DNA from: Zingiber officinale
Lineage: Eukaryota; Streptophyta; Magnoliopsida; Zingiberales; Zingiberaceae
DNA: 64,000 nt
Direction of reading: 5' to 3'
Assembly: GCF_018446385.1 (NCBI RefSeq)
Contig: NC_055986.1
Location: forward strand, 102,457,344 to 102,521,343
Position numbers and translations under genes: made by a program. Positions 34,998 to 48,100 of this stretch are shown here, piece by piece; the first letter of the stretch is position 1, and each line of letters begins with the position of its first letter. The notes below the pieces were generated by a model that saw nothing but the letters and a program-made list of their open reading frames with translations, had not been told where the DNA came from and searched no databases.

Positions 34998-35236
34998 GGC
35001 GCTTTGCCATGTGTGCTAGTCGGCCCTATGTTCTGTCCATAGATGGAAATTTACTTCGGGCGGTCCTCGTACCCCGCTCGTCCTCTTGCCGCTGACGTCG
35101 CCGGTTACAGCGCTTGTCGATCGGCTAACGCCTGCTATTGCTGTTGCTCGACTATCATCGCCGCTCAGGCTTGCACGAGCATGTCGAGCTCCTCCTTGGT
35201 GAGCGTCACCATCATGAGTCGTCCAGCGTCTTCCAT
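34998..35236 (-). pseudogene. G2 gag, N-terminal part
   Basis: It starts at ATG 35234-35236 (MEDAGRLMMVTLTKEELDML). In-frame stops replace CGA and CAG within the first 40 codons. It is cut at 34997 by copia D and resumes at 22005. Confidence 0.75.
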
Positions 35237-35261
35237 CTTCTCAACTCGAATGCAAGCTACG

Positions 35262-35280
35262 TTCCCACAGACGGCGCCAA
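35262..35280 (-). other. Primer-binding site of G2
   Basis: The minus strand reads TGGCGCCGTCTGTGGGAAC a few bases after the LTR end at 35284. Confidence 0.78.
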
Positions 35281-35283
35281 ATA

Positions 35284-36106
35284 TGATTCTGTCCGGAAGT
35301 CGAAGAGACGGAATGCTGGGGGTGTGACGCTCCTGCTGACTCGCTGTGGACTCCGCTCTGCCCTACAACACAGATTACGTCAGTGCCGAGCCAAGGAAGG
35401 AGTCTCTGTCGTTGGCTCTCCGATGCTCAAGTCAGTCACCGACGATGCAGTGAAATGGAGCAACAGGAATAAGAATGAACAGTAGCAACAACAATGTATT
35501 GCGCATACCTCCGCTGATGCTTGGGCCCCCTTTATATAGAGCTCCTGTAGCGCACGTGTACGCTTCCCAAGGGGAGCACATTTCCCCAAATTTTCCTGAA
35601 AAGACTTATCAGTAAAGTATCCCTGACACAGTACCTTAATAGGCCAAGCATATCTCTGAAGTGACAGTGGAAGCTTCCGCAGTACGATCTTCTGTTTGAC
35701 CATGCTGCTTGTCAGCAGCACTAACTCTTAAAAGGATGACACTGTGGATCCGTCGTTAGGCCGAGCGGGCATGCCGCTTGGCCTGTACTTAGCAGATCAG
35801 GTATACCCGTCCGCTCGGCTAGCACTCCACCGCACCTGTGCCTCATCCACTCGGCCGATATCCCGCTGCGCATGTCCCGAATCCTGTCGCTCGACCTGCC
35901 TTGTGATATCTTTGGCACTCCTTTATTGAGCATCAGCTGCTCGGCGCATTGCTGAGCCAAAGGTGATGTTAGATCGGTCACCCTTTCTCTCGGTCGGGCG
36001 ACCTACTCGTTCGATCGACCGATGACATCGGAACATTGATCGTCCTGACTTTGACCTCCATCGTGGTAACGATCCTCCATAGGATGAGCCCCTCCTTATC
36101 ACCGCA
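35284..36106 (-). repeat. 5' LTR of G2
   Basis: 823 bp, plus-strand ends TGATTCTGTCCGG and TTATCACCGCA. The TATA box on the minus strand, GCTCTATATAAAGGGGG, is at about 35527-35544. It aligns with the 3' LTR at 6826-7652. Confidence 0.92.
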
Positions 36107-39100
36107 CGAGGAGTAATGAAATTATCTACTACAGTGGAAATACAATGGAGTCTAGTTCGCTAAGCAGTTGGCTGAGCAATCGGCGATTAGAAATAAAATA
36201 TTGATTTTATATATATTAAATAAATATAAATAAATTTTTATTAAATTAAATATTAAATTTATTCTTAAATATTTGATTCATTTACCACCGGAGCAAATCC
36301 TGCCATTCTAATTCCCAAATTTACTAGCAAGCATACGGAAATTCTGTCCAAGAGCAGCTCAGGAAGAATGATCTTCCACGGTGAAAATCAAATGGAGCGC
36401 AGTAAAAATAGTCGACCGTGTACGTGTTGGAGGTTATGTTGAAGTTAGAAATTAAATAAATATTTAAAATTGATTTTTAATATTAAAATTTATGTGTCAA
36501 GTTTTTTATTTTTTACTAAGGCTCTCCGGGTTTCCTATGATGATAATAAAAAGATGAAATCCGTCGTCCAACGGCCGTGATCTCTGCTGAAGTCACTGAT
36601 GGTCGTACGAAAATTCTCTACCACAGTATTAAAAAAAAAAAACAATAGAGTATAGTAAAAGTAGTTGGTTGTTGCTGGTAATGTATTTTTATGTTAGTGT
36701 GTTAAAGTCAGCATTGTTTTGATATATTTGTATGTTAATTCATGGGGTGTGAGTTCACTTACGATAAGATAATAAAAATTAATTAATTGTTTTCTACATT
36801 TTCTCCTTAAATACAAATGCTATTTTCTAGCCTAATGGGCAATACTTCAATATTGTTCTAGTACAAAACAAAAAGATTGCATTGCCAATAACTGATGGCA
36901 AACATACAAACTCGGCCTCGAATATGCTATTTGTATTGTTCTAGTAAATTGGGTTTGATGGCAAATGATCTAACTTAGTTTGGGTTGTATCTGTGTTAAA
37001 GAAAAAAAATATGTCATACCAAGTTGAGCTCGGCTTAGTCTGCATTATATTCAAGCTGGACCATGGTGACTCAGTATGCATGGGATACATATCGGTTTAG
37101 CACGACTCATGTGCTAGATTAGGCCACGATATAAAAGAAGGGAGAGACTATTACACTTATCAAAACTCATGAAATAGTGAAATATCCTCCTATTTAGAGT
37201 CATAGAAGAGTCAAACTTTCATATTGTTCAAGTTTATTTGAAGAGATAACTGAATGAAGCTAAACTGAATTTACGATAAACTAAACCTTTAAAACAATGG
37301 TTCAAATTTAGCTTGATTACTTTTTTACAAAATTGAGTTTTGATTTTTTTTTTTTAATAATTAAGATGTCCAACTTTTACATACAATTCGACTAATTTTG
37401 AAGATGATTAATTTGACCTTATAAAAATTTTCTACAAACCACAAGAATTTAAAAAGCACAGATGAGTCATTAACCTTAAATTTTGATTGTTTATATATTA
37501 TCCATCTCTTAATTTGAATTTATTTGATTTTTAAGACTTTTACATTCTAAAACTTATTTGGTTAGCACTAAAGCTTGTTTGTCCTTTGCAAGTATTTTTA
37601 TTTATTTACAATATTGATAAGAACTTTTTTATTAACATGATTTATAAATTTTGATCCTTAACATAATTTACAAATAATTCATAGTATATGCTCATGAATA
37701 TTAATGAGATTTTTAAATTATTCAATAATTTATATTATATTTTATAAAATATAAAAAAACTATATAACACCATAGAATTCTTCATTATTTTTTAAAGATA
37801 ATTTTTTTTATAAGTCAGTTTAGTTTTATTAAAAATAATTGTAAAGAAGAATAAGTAGTATTATCAATATAGAAAATGGAATTGGATTCCATGAATTAGA
37901 ACTAACCATCTGAGAATTAATATAATTTTAATTTACAATATTCACTGTACATGAGAACATTTGAAGTGATAGGGAGACATAATACATTCAACTTTGTTGT
38001 TCACCAAAAGACAATAAGTACACTGGTATTGACACAACTATACGTACTATAAGAAAAGCACTAACTATAGTTAAGCTTCAGACGTGATTGAGATTAGGCA
38101 CCCCTTTGAAGTGAACAATATCATGGATTCAGCACCTGACTCTGGATTCTGATCTCCACAAGAGTCATGCAGCTACTCTTTCTGCCATGCTATTTTTGGT
38201 CATTCAACAACTGAAAGTAAATCCTCAGCTCCGTAAGAGTTATTCTGCAGCTAATCTTCTGCTTCCTTCAGATATCCTGTTAGAAAAAAAAAACGAGGAA
38301 AACAAGAATGGCATTTGTATGTGTCTACCACTCCAAACATTATCTTTTCTTTAAAAAAAAAGTGAATACAAGATATACTTGAACTTCCTTAGTGATAAAA
38401 ATGCGCATGGTGCTTCCATACTAATCTCAACATTACACTCAGAACTAAGGACACAACGCTACTTGGTGATTGATTCCTGAAATCAGATTCATAAAAACCC
38501 TAAACCACTATGCTGATGCACACTACACTCAAAGCATATTAAAAGGGAATTATCCAACATGATTACGACTACTACAATTATTATTATTAGGATAAGTCAA
38601 TTGTTAGAATAAGTAAAAATTCTATTAGTTAGACATTGTTATTGTTGCATTGGCAACATAATATACCTACAAATAATGTATGTAAAAATTTATTTTTTTA
38701 CACCTACGCCTTTCCTGTTTTCTATGTCTTTTACCTTCGAAAGAGATAACAAAACCAAAAGAATATCAATTGTGCAATCTAGAAACTCAGCCACTCCAAA
38801 TGGGACTACATTTTAATAAAGTATCCCCGTAATTAACTCCTAAAAATAAACAATAATGAACTAGAAAAAAAAACACGTGGACTGATTTAAATCAACCATA
38901 CCCAACAACCATTGGTAGTATAATGTAGGCAAAAAATTCATTAGGAAGTTCACTGATGTTGTCGTCATTAAACACTTAAACTACAAAAGAAAAAAAATTG
39001 ACATCCAAAATCATAAAAATAAATAACAGTTCAAACACCACTATGAAAATTAATATAAAAAAAGGAACAAAAGATGATGTCTCGTAGCATACTCTATTAA

Positions 39101-39119
39101 GAAAGTGCTTCAGACATCT
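36107..39119. other. AT-rich intergenic region, no gene recognised
   Basis: No coding region, RNA gene or complete transposon is recognised. The part nearest 39119 probably includes the 3' UTR of the thioredoxin-fold gene. Short A runs and weak repeats around CTACYACAGTRRAAAYACAA (36118 and 36610) are the only structure seen. Confidence 0.5.
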
Positions 39120-42100
39120 TTAAGGTGTCTTCTTTTCGTTCTTTCGGTTTGGCCTCTTCATCTTTAAGAGATGTGAAAGACCTGCTATGACATGTAATCG
39201 GCTGGTAGGAACTCCTGTCTTAGCTAATGCTCGTCCATGCTTATCCAGGAGAACAAAGCAAGGAACATATTTGATGTCATAATGTAGGAGCTGCACAAAA
39301 AAAGTCAATCAAGTAACAAACCAAAGTGCAGCATCACTCTTCTACTCATATTTTACAGACAAATGTGTTTATTTACTTGCATCTGTTAAAGGACAAACTA
39401 AATATGTGCCAATTAGTTTAGGATGACTAAATTGTCAGCAGGATGTTGGTTAAATTTTTGGTAAAAAGAATAAATACAATTCATCCTGCTGACAATTTCC
39501 TATTTAAATGAAAGCAATACAGAAAAGTACAGGGCTATGCAAATAAATTAAACAATGAATAAAGATTCTAAAAACACATTTATACTTTGAAGAGTTTATA
39601 GAGACAAATGGTAAACTCCATTAAAAGTCTATAAACGCATAAATAAATATTCTAAAACTCCACTATTAACTTGGCATGTTGATAAACCTACTTAGAAAAT
39701 GATATAAAGTTCATCAGTTCCGAAGGGTTGAAGTCAAAAATCAACATTAAATGTCCAATAATTTCAATGTGTTTTAATTTCCTATGCTTGAAAAATTGTA
39801 GCATATTTATGAGTCTTTTTATGTTTCCTATGTGTCTTTATGAGTCCTTTGTGTTTTCAATGAGTCTATCTACCAACATTTATGTTGCTTTAGTCCTTTG
39901 TAAGTTCAAATACTGTTGTAATGCTGGAATATGAAATGAATATCAAAGTTTTGAGAGTTCTCTTTGGTTGTGTGATACAATCTCCTTATGGCGTGATGTC
40001 TAGGAACCCTTAGGTGCGATACCTAAGTTTCTACAATTCCTTTACCACTTCATTGCAAATTTCTACTTCCCAAAACACCCAATTCTCAATCTCCGCTTGT
40101 GCTACATCATTTGGTATTAGAGCCTTAGAGCTCTAATATGTCTACAAAATCCAGAAGGAACTTTAGAGGAAAGTTGACAATAATCAATGTGATGAGATAC
40201 TTATTCATATGATGGAAGAACTGGATGCATGCAAATTCATCTAAATGGTGTTGAAGCCATGATTTCTCAATCTAAAGGTGATCAAGTCCAAAGAGAGCAA
40301 GGAGAAACATCTCAAGCAAACAACAACTTGATTCAAGAAGGGTTTCCAACACCTCAACAACATCAACCTTTTCTGAGTGGGCTAGAGAATTTCTTGAAGC
40401 AGAAAATAATTACCAAGATGTTGCTAGAGATATCATAAAGAAGGTTTGAACTAAGGTGCCAGATTTCGAAGGAAAAGTGAACCCCCTTTATTTACTGATT
40501 AACTTGCTATTCGTTTTCCAGATAGCATGAAAACAAACCAGAAACTAACTGTAAATGACTTACATTGATCTCCCGAAGAACTCGCTGAAGATGTCGCCGA
40601 GAAGACCGCTTCTGTCGCCGAGAAGATCACCACTCGAAACCTCCTCGAACTTTTTCACAAACCAATCCCAGATGTTCTGCTTTACTTCTCTGATCACATC
40701 CAAACCTTTGCTTGCCCTCTCTGATCACCTTCCCTTTGCTTCTTCCCCCTTTCTGATTACCTTGGACGCTTTTTATAAGACGAAAGTGGAAGACAAAGGG
40801 GAAAGGACGCCCCTTCGTCTCCTTGACGTTTGCACAAAGGGGAGATGAACGAGAAGTAACGCCCCTTCATCTCCTCTCAACGTCTAACATCTCCCACTCG
40901 TCCAAGTTAATCTATAAGGTTATATGGTCACATAGACCATGTCAGTCACATAGACTACAAGGTGATCATGTCACGAAGACCAGAGCAAAATCTGTCACAA
41001 AGATCAAATAAGTCACGTAGACTTTATGAGAATCAAGTCACGAAGACCAGAGCATAAATTAATTAGTTACAAAGACCAAATAAGAACATTCATTTCATAC
41101 ATTAGAAAAAATGGTTCGTGCAACAGCAAGCACACTGAGCATTCAACTGCTAAGAAGATTGTCATACCTTACTTAGCTGCTCCATAGAACGAATCAGCGA
41201 CATAAATGACTTGCCTTTACCCCAGATTAAATTATTTACATCATTATGAACATCTCTAATCCCTCATATTGACTATATGTCAAGAGCATGTTCAACATCT
41301 CCAATTAAACAAATTATTCACAATTATATTTTATGTACTAAACTAAAAATGTAACTGGTACTAGTGAATAAATGTCATAAATGTAAATCAATCTTAATCT
41401 TCCTTTTTAGTTAAAATCTATTCATTCTAATCAGTGGCTTTCCTAGTTATGCTCCATAGACCGAATCATCCATGGCCAATAGGAAACATGCTAAAGTAGC
41501 AAACACTGATCAAAACTTCAAGTAGACAGCTAAATAGTCACTTAGGGTAAGATTGAGATTAACTTATAATCTCAAGGGTTTCACATAGTAGAAAAGCAGG
41601 GATCCATTCTCCTACTATCCTTCTTGTCGCTATAGCATATATGGTATGAATCACATGCTACGATCTTATTCTCTTTACTAAAAAGAACGCATATTTTTCT
41701 CAAAATTTAATATCGAACAAATTTCGATCTAGACATACTTAATGTCTAATCCTGAATTCAACATATGAATTCTAATCTGGCCTTAAGCAGATTCAGTAAA
41801 TGGTGGGTGCATTTACTCCAATCATTATACAAATGATCTCATCTTGACACAATTATCAAGGCGACCTTAGTATGTCTCTATTCACAGCCACATAAGTTGT
41901 CTCATAAGCAACGATCTTATCTCTATTTGTACTTAACAAATAGAGATGATTGTCCATGTGAGTGGACCAATCTCAATCTGCCAACATGCTTATCGAGACT
42001 TTTATTCGAATGTAACAAAGACATATACACTGAATAGATCATGACATTTTTATTTATCAAAATGTCTTCACAATATGTTACATTCTTCGAAGTCCCAAAG

Positions 42101-45100
42101 ACTTCACATGTCCATAGGGCTGTAAATGAACCAAGCGCTCATGAACAAGCTTGGTATTCGGCTTGATAAGAGCTTGTTTATGTTCGTTCACTATACATAA
42201 GATTAATTAAACAAACAAGCTTGAACAGCTCGTTAAGCTAAACAAACAAGCTTGAACACATATGTGTTCAACTCGTTAACGTTTGTGAACAACATTCGTG
42301 AACAATGTTCGTGAACAACGTTCGTGAACAACGTTCGTGAACAATGTTTACGAACCATATTTATTAATAAAACTCTTTTCAATATGCTAAATAAATAATA
42401 AAATAAAATAAAATAAATAAATAAATTTAAATTATCAATCTTAATAACCAATCAAACAATTAAAAGTTTCAAACACTCAAACAAACTTGAATTGAGAGTT
42501 TGATAACATCTAAACGAACCAAGTTTGAACCAAGCTCAAACCAAGCTTGAATTGAGAGTTTGATAACATCTAAACGAACCAAGCTCAAGCTCATAAAAAA
42601 TAAACCAAGCCAAAGCTTCAACATTCATTTCAAAAGCTTGGTTCATTTTAAGCTCGGCTCGGCTCGGTTATCTTATCAAACAAGCTTGAACGCCCCAAAA
42701 CTCGGCTCGACTTGGCTTGTTTACAGCCTTATATGTCCATGAAATGATTCTTTAGTCAATGGCTTAGTAAAAGGATCAGCAAGCATATTTCGTGTAGAGA
42801 TGTACTCAAGAATAACCTTTTTCTTGTCAACAATATCCCTTACAAAATTATACTTAATTTCTATATGCTTGTCTTTGCTGTGATATTTGGAATCCTTGGA
42901 AAAAACTATTGCAGCTTGACTGTTACAGTACACTGTAACAGGACTCCCACTGTCCTCAGCAATCTTCAGATGCTTCACATAATTAGCTTCCATTGTCGAC
43001 AAGGCTACACAAGCCTGCTTCTTGCTGTTCCATGAGATGGCGCCACCATTCAGCAAGAAGGCATAGCCAGATGTGGATTTTCTATCATCAAGGTCCCCTG
43101 CCCAATCTGCATTTGAGTACTCACTTAGGCTCATATATGATCCTTGGAAACAGAGGCAATAATTAGTTGTTCCTTTGAGATACCTGAATATCCTCTTCAC
43201 CGCTTTCCAGTGTCTCGATCCAGGGTTTGACTAGAAACGACTAAATAAGCCAACAGCATAGCTTATATCAGGACAAGTACACAACATAGTGTATATCAAA
43301 CTACCAATAGCACTGGCATATATTTTTTTCTTCATTTCGACTATTTCCTCAGAAGTCTTGGGATACATACTTTTGCTCAAGACAGTACCTTTCGCTATAG
43401 GCGTCTGTTCAATGTTGCAATATGACATATTGAAGTGTTGTAGCATCTTAGTGATATAAGCTTCTTAAGACAAACCCAATAGCCTAGTCGGCCTCTAATG
43501 ATCTTCACTCTTAAGATGTACTCTGATTCTCCCATATCTATTATATCAAATTATAATGAAAGTCAGGATTTGACTTCTATCACACACTTTATGTCACTTT
43601 TAGCTATTAGCATATCATCAACATATAATAATAAAATGACAAACTTTCCTTTTTCCTTTCTTAGGTAAACACAATTATCCTCATTGATCATTTCAAAACC
43701 ATAAGACAAAATGACTTCATTAAATCTTATGTTTCATTGTCTTGCCTTAGTCCATATATAGACTTTCTAAGTCTATATACTCTTTTCTCTTTTCTCTTGG
43801 CCTTAGTACCATATAGATTTCTTCGTCAAGATTACCATTAAGGAAAGCCGTTTTTACATCCATCTGATGTAATTCCATGTCATATTGTGCTACTATAGCT
43901 AGGTTGACATGTATTGATACAAACTTCACAACTGGGGAGCATGTCTCTTCAAAGTCAATACCCTCCATTTAGGTATATCCTTTTGCAACTAATTGAGCTT
44001 TGTATCGATTAATCAATCCATCAGCTTTCCTCTTTACTTTAAAAATCCACTTATTCCCAATAGCCCTTTGGCCCGAAGGAAGATCGACTAAATCTTAAAC
44101 TTGATTTTTTCTCATTGACTCCATTTCTTCATCCATTGCAACTTTCCATTCTTTTCTAACTAAGCATCTCAAAGCTTCCTCAACTGTTCGAGGTTCCTCA
44201 TCATCAACTAGGAGAACCATCAATGTCTCATTCTCAATATCAAACCTTCTCCGAGGAATAATTTGACAACTACTTTTTCGAAGGTTAAACTGTTGAGAAA
44301 TTGACTCATTCAGTGGCAAATTACTCCCACTAGGTTGACTAGATTCAGGCATCTCCTGATTTGTTGATAAAGGAACATTATCCTCTTCCTCTATCTCATA
44401 TAGAGTAATTGTCTTATCAACTTCATCTCGTGTTGGGAACTCAGTTTCAAGAAAAATAGCATCTCTTGACTCTATTTCAGAGATAGTTTCATCTTGTCAC
44501 TCACCAATAAAAACATAATCCTTAGAAGTCTCAGAATACCTTATAAAGATACACTTCTTACTTCTAGATCCTAATTTTTCATATTCATGAGTCTTATTAT
44601 GAACGTAGACAGCTGACCCCAAGGTCTCAGAATACTCAAATCTGGCTTTCTGCTTGTCCAACATTCATGTGGGGTAGATGGAACTGACTTTGAAGGTACT
44701 TTGTTAAGTATATAGGTTGCAACCAATAATGCATCTCTCCAATAGGAGATGGCAAATTAGCCTGCGCTATCATAGATCTAACCATTTCAAGAAGAGTCCT
44801 ATTTCTTCTTTCAGCAACCCCATTTTGCTGTAGAGTTCCAGGAATAGTTAGCTATCTAATAATCCCTTTCTCATTACACATTGTCTTGAACTAATCAGAC
44901 AAATATTCACCTCCACGGTCAGTGCACAAATTTTTAACCTTACGTTCCAATTAATTCTCAACTTCGTTCAAGTAACGAATAAAGCAATCCAATATTTCAG
45001 ATTTGTGAAAAATCAAATATATATGACCAAAACGTGTGAAGTCATCAATAAATGTAATGAAATAAGAACTCCCATTTCTAGCCTTCATATTCATTGGACC

Positions 45101-48100
45101 ACAAATATCCGAATGAATTAATTACAATGGTGATTCAGCCCTAATAGCCTTACCAAATGGTTTCCTAGTCGTCTTTCTAGCAAGACAATGCTCACATATA
45201 GACAAGTTAATCTTAGCATGAGTGCCCAAAAGACCCTCCTTAGCTAATCTACTCATTCGTCCTTGTCCTATATGTCCTAGCCTAGCATGCCAAATTTCAT
45301 CATTAACATCAGCATTACTAGTAAGAGCAATGTTTGAAAAATAACCATCATTATTATTTGATTCTACATCAAGAACTATAAAATCATTTGTTACACAACC
45401 ATACTCAATTAACACAGAGTTAATTCGAAGTTCCACACAACGACTATAAAAATTTGCATTGTAACCTAAATCAAAAAGACAAATGACGGAAACTAGATTC
45501 CGTCGAATCTCAGGAGCATACAGGGCATCATGTAGAAACAAGGTACGCCCACCACGTAAGTTGAGCTTGCAAGTGTCAATTCCTTTGACTTCAATTCTTG
45601 CATTGTTTTCTACATATATCCATTTGTTGCCGGCTGGTACCCGACGGTACTCCACATATGTAGCTCGATCACGTGCTACGTGGTTCGTTGCTCCTGAATC
45701 CACAATCCACAAAGAATACGAATCAGCTAACAACACTGTACTTGCAACATATTGCTCGTAGAAAGAAGATAAAAATGGATCTACCTTTTTAGGCTCAGTA
45801 CAATACCGAGCAAAATGACCCTTCTTGCCACAGTTGAAGCAAGTCAACTTGCTCCTAGGTTTTTTTGTCCATATTTATTTCCTTTCTTCTTGATTTGGTT
45901 TTTCGTAGCAACAACATTAGCCTCCTTTCCTTTTCCCTTTCCTTTCTTAAACCATTTGTTCTTCTTCTTGGAACTAGAACCTTCAGTTACAAAAGCTTGA
46001 TCAGAAATGCGGATTCAATCCTTTCCGCCTCAAGTTCAACATGGCGTAAAATATCAGTGAAAGTCTTAATACTCTCACTGTGGGTCAGATTCTGTTTCAT
46101 CGTTTCCCAAGAATCAGGAAAGGAACGGATAACTGTTTGAACCTGTTGTTCATCGGTCAACGCATGACCAACAGTCTTAAACTTTCGAATCATGTTACCC
46201 ATCTCCCTGAGATGTTGGGCCATGGTAACATTCGAGCGATTTTTATAGCTATCAAACTTGATAGTTAGCTGACGGAGCTTATTCAGACTTACTCCACTGC
46301 ACTTCTCTCTAAGGGCTGCCCAGACAGCATGAACCGATGGTAATGGCTCATACTCAAATACCAGGTCATCCACCATTGAACTAATTAATATTCCCTTAGC
46401 AATGGAGTCCTTCCTTTTCCATGCCTTATAGGCATCAAGGTCACGTCTGTGTTGTGCTGTAGAACCATCAACCGGTTCCTCCATGAATTGATTTACAGCT
46501 TCTAGAACTTCTTGTTCCTCAAGAACGTATTGTATCTTAAGGTGTCAGATTTTGTAGTTATCCCCATATAATTTCTCACTCTTATTGAGTTCAGTTATGA
46601 TGTTTTTAGTTGCCATGATCTACATAAATAAACACATTATTTATTATTTCAGTGTAATTCATATATGTGCAATTAATTATTGACTCAGTGTAAATTAGAA
46701 TTAGTTTACAAAATCAAGTGATAACTTTATTTCCACTCATCATTTGTACGTTCTAATCTAATCAACATTGATCAATTTTTATTACACACATCTCATCTAA
46801 TAAATGAATCATTTAATATGAACGAATCATATATATATATATATATATATATATGAACTAATTATATCATGAAATGAACTAATCATTTCTAAGTTTGTTA
46901 ACATATAACATAACTTTTTATTATATAATTCTGTTCGTACATAACGACAGAAATTATTACATGACTCAAAAACTAAATGAGGTAACATTGTTCGTACATA
47001 ACGACAGTAAATAGAACACTAGTAAACTAGATAGGTCAATACTGCTCCCACTAGGACAAATACTAGTGTAGTGGTCAACATTATTCCTATTAACTTGGAC
47101 TCATTTGGGATAATCTCAGATGGGGCAACTTCAGGATTCTCAATCGGATCCATTTCTAGCTCTTCCTTGAACATGTCCTGCAGACTCTTCTTCACCCATA
47201 TGGTGAAGTAGTTCCTCACACAGTTCTGAATATGTGACGCGACCTTCATGACGTCCCTATACATAGTCTGCTATTACCCTAGGATACTCTGGCAATGAAT
47301 GCATCAATGCCCAGATACTATAACTGTCCAGGAAACTTTTCTTGCTCAAGTTTCCAAAATAGTTTATCAAGCCGTCTAACATGTCCATCGACTCCATAAG
47401 CAGACTTATACTCTATCTCCTGAATCTCCTCTCGGAGCTGGTTTCGCCGCATTTCACGACGAGTCAATGTGGTAATAGTCCGTGCCATCTGAAAAATTGA
47501 ATTTAAATAAGTCAGTACAAAACCGACTAACCAGTACAAAACCAATTTAATTCAATTTATACAGGCATAAAACCATCACTATAAATCAAGAAAAACAAAT
47601 CTTCTCGATTTTCAGGAGTTTAAGTCGACTGACCCATTGGACCGGTCAATCACGAATCCGGATTTTAAGCTTAATCTATTGTCCTCATTAGAACTAATCT
47701 AATTGGACAGGGATTTTTGACCTATATTCTGTAATTGTTTAAACCCATTTGAGTCAATCTCAGACTTATTGATCAAATTTATGTCTGTTTGATTCATCCA
47801 ATTGCTCATTCGATTAAGTCTGACCCATTAGAACAAATCTAATCTTTATGATCAAAATTTGACACAACAGAACTAATCTGGTCATATTTGATCAGTCCAA
47901 CTCCTGTAATCAATATCACCCCAATTAATTCAATAATAAATCGAACTGGTTAAACCAACAAATAATTTGAACCAGCTTTAGGTATCATTGAATCAAACTG
48001 GTCTTCTTAAATCAACTAATAATTTAAACCAGACTTGGGTTTGATTGGACAAGTTGATCTGGTTCAATTTTCAATAAATTGAACTATAAACTTTAATTAA

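Larger units (their letters stand above)
6826..36106 (-). mobile_element. Tat-type Ty3/gypsy element G2, with nested insertions
   Basis: LTRs lie at 6826-7652 and 35284-36106. Reading down the minus strand come a primer-binding site, gag, protease, RT, RNase H, a second RNase H, integrase, a minisatellite, an antisense accessory ORF and a polypurine tract. The second RNase H and the antisense ORF before the 3' LTR are known hallmarks of the Tat lineage. Three insertions split it: 15194-17863, about 18704-21521 and 22006-34992. Without them it is about 10.8 kb, usual for the lineage. All coding parts contain stops. The 5-bp flanks (AGGGT on the left, CGAGG on the right) do not match. Confidence 0.92.
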
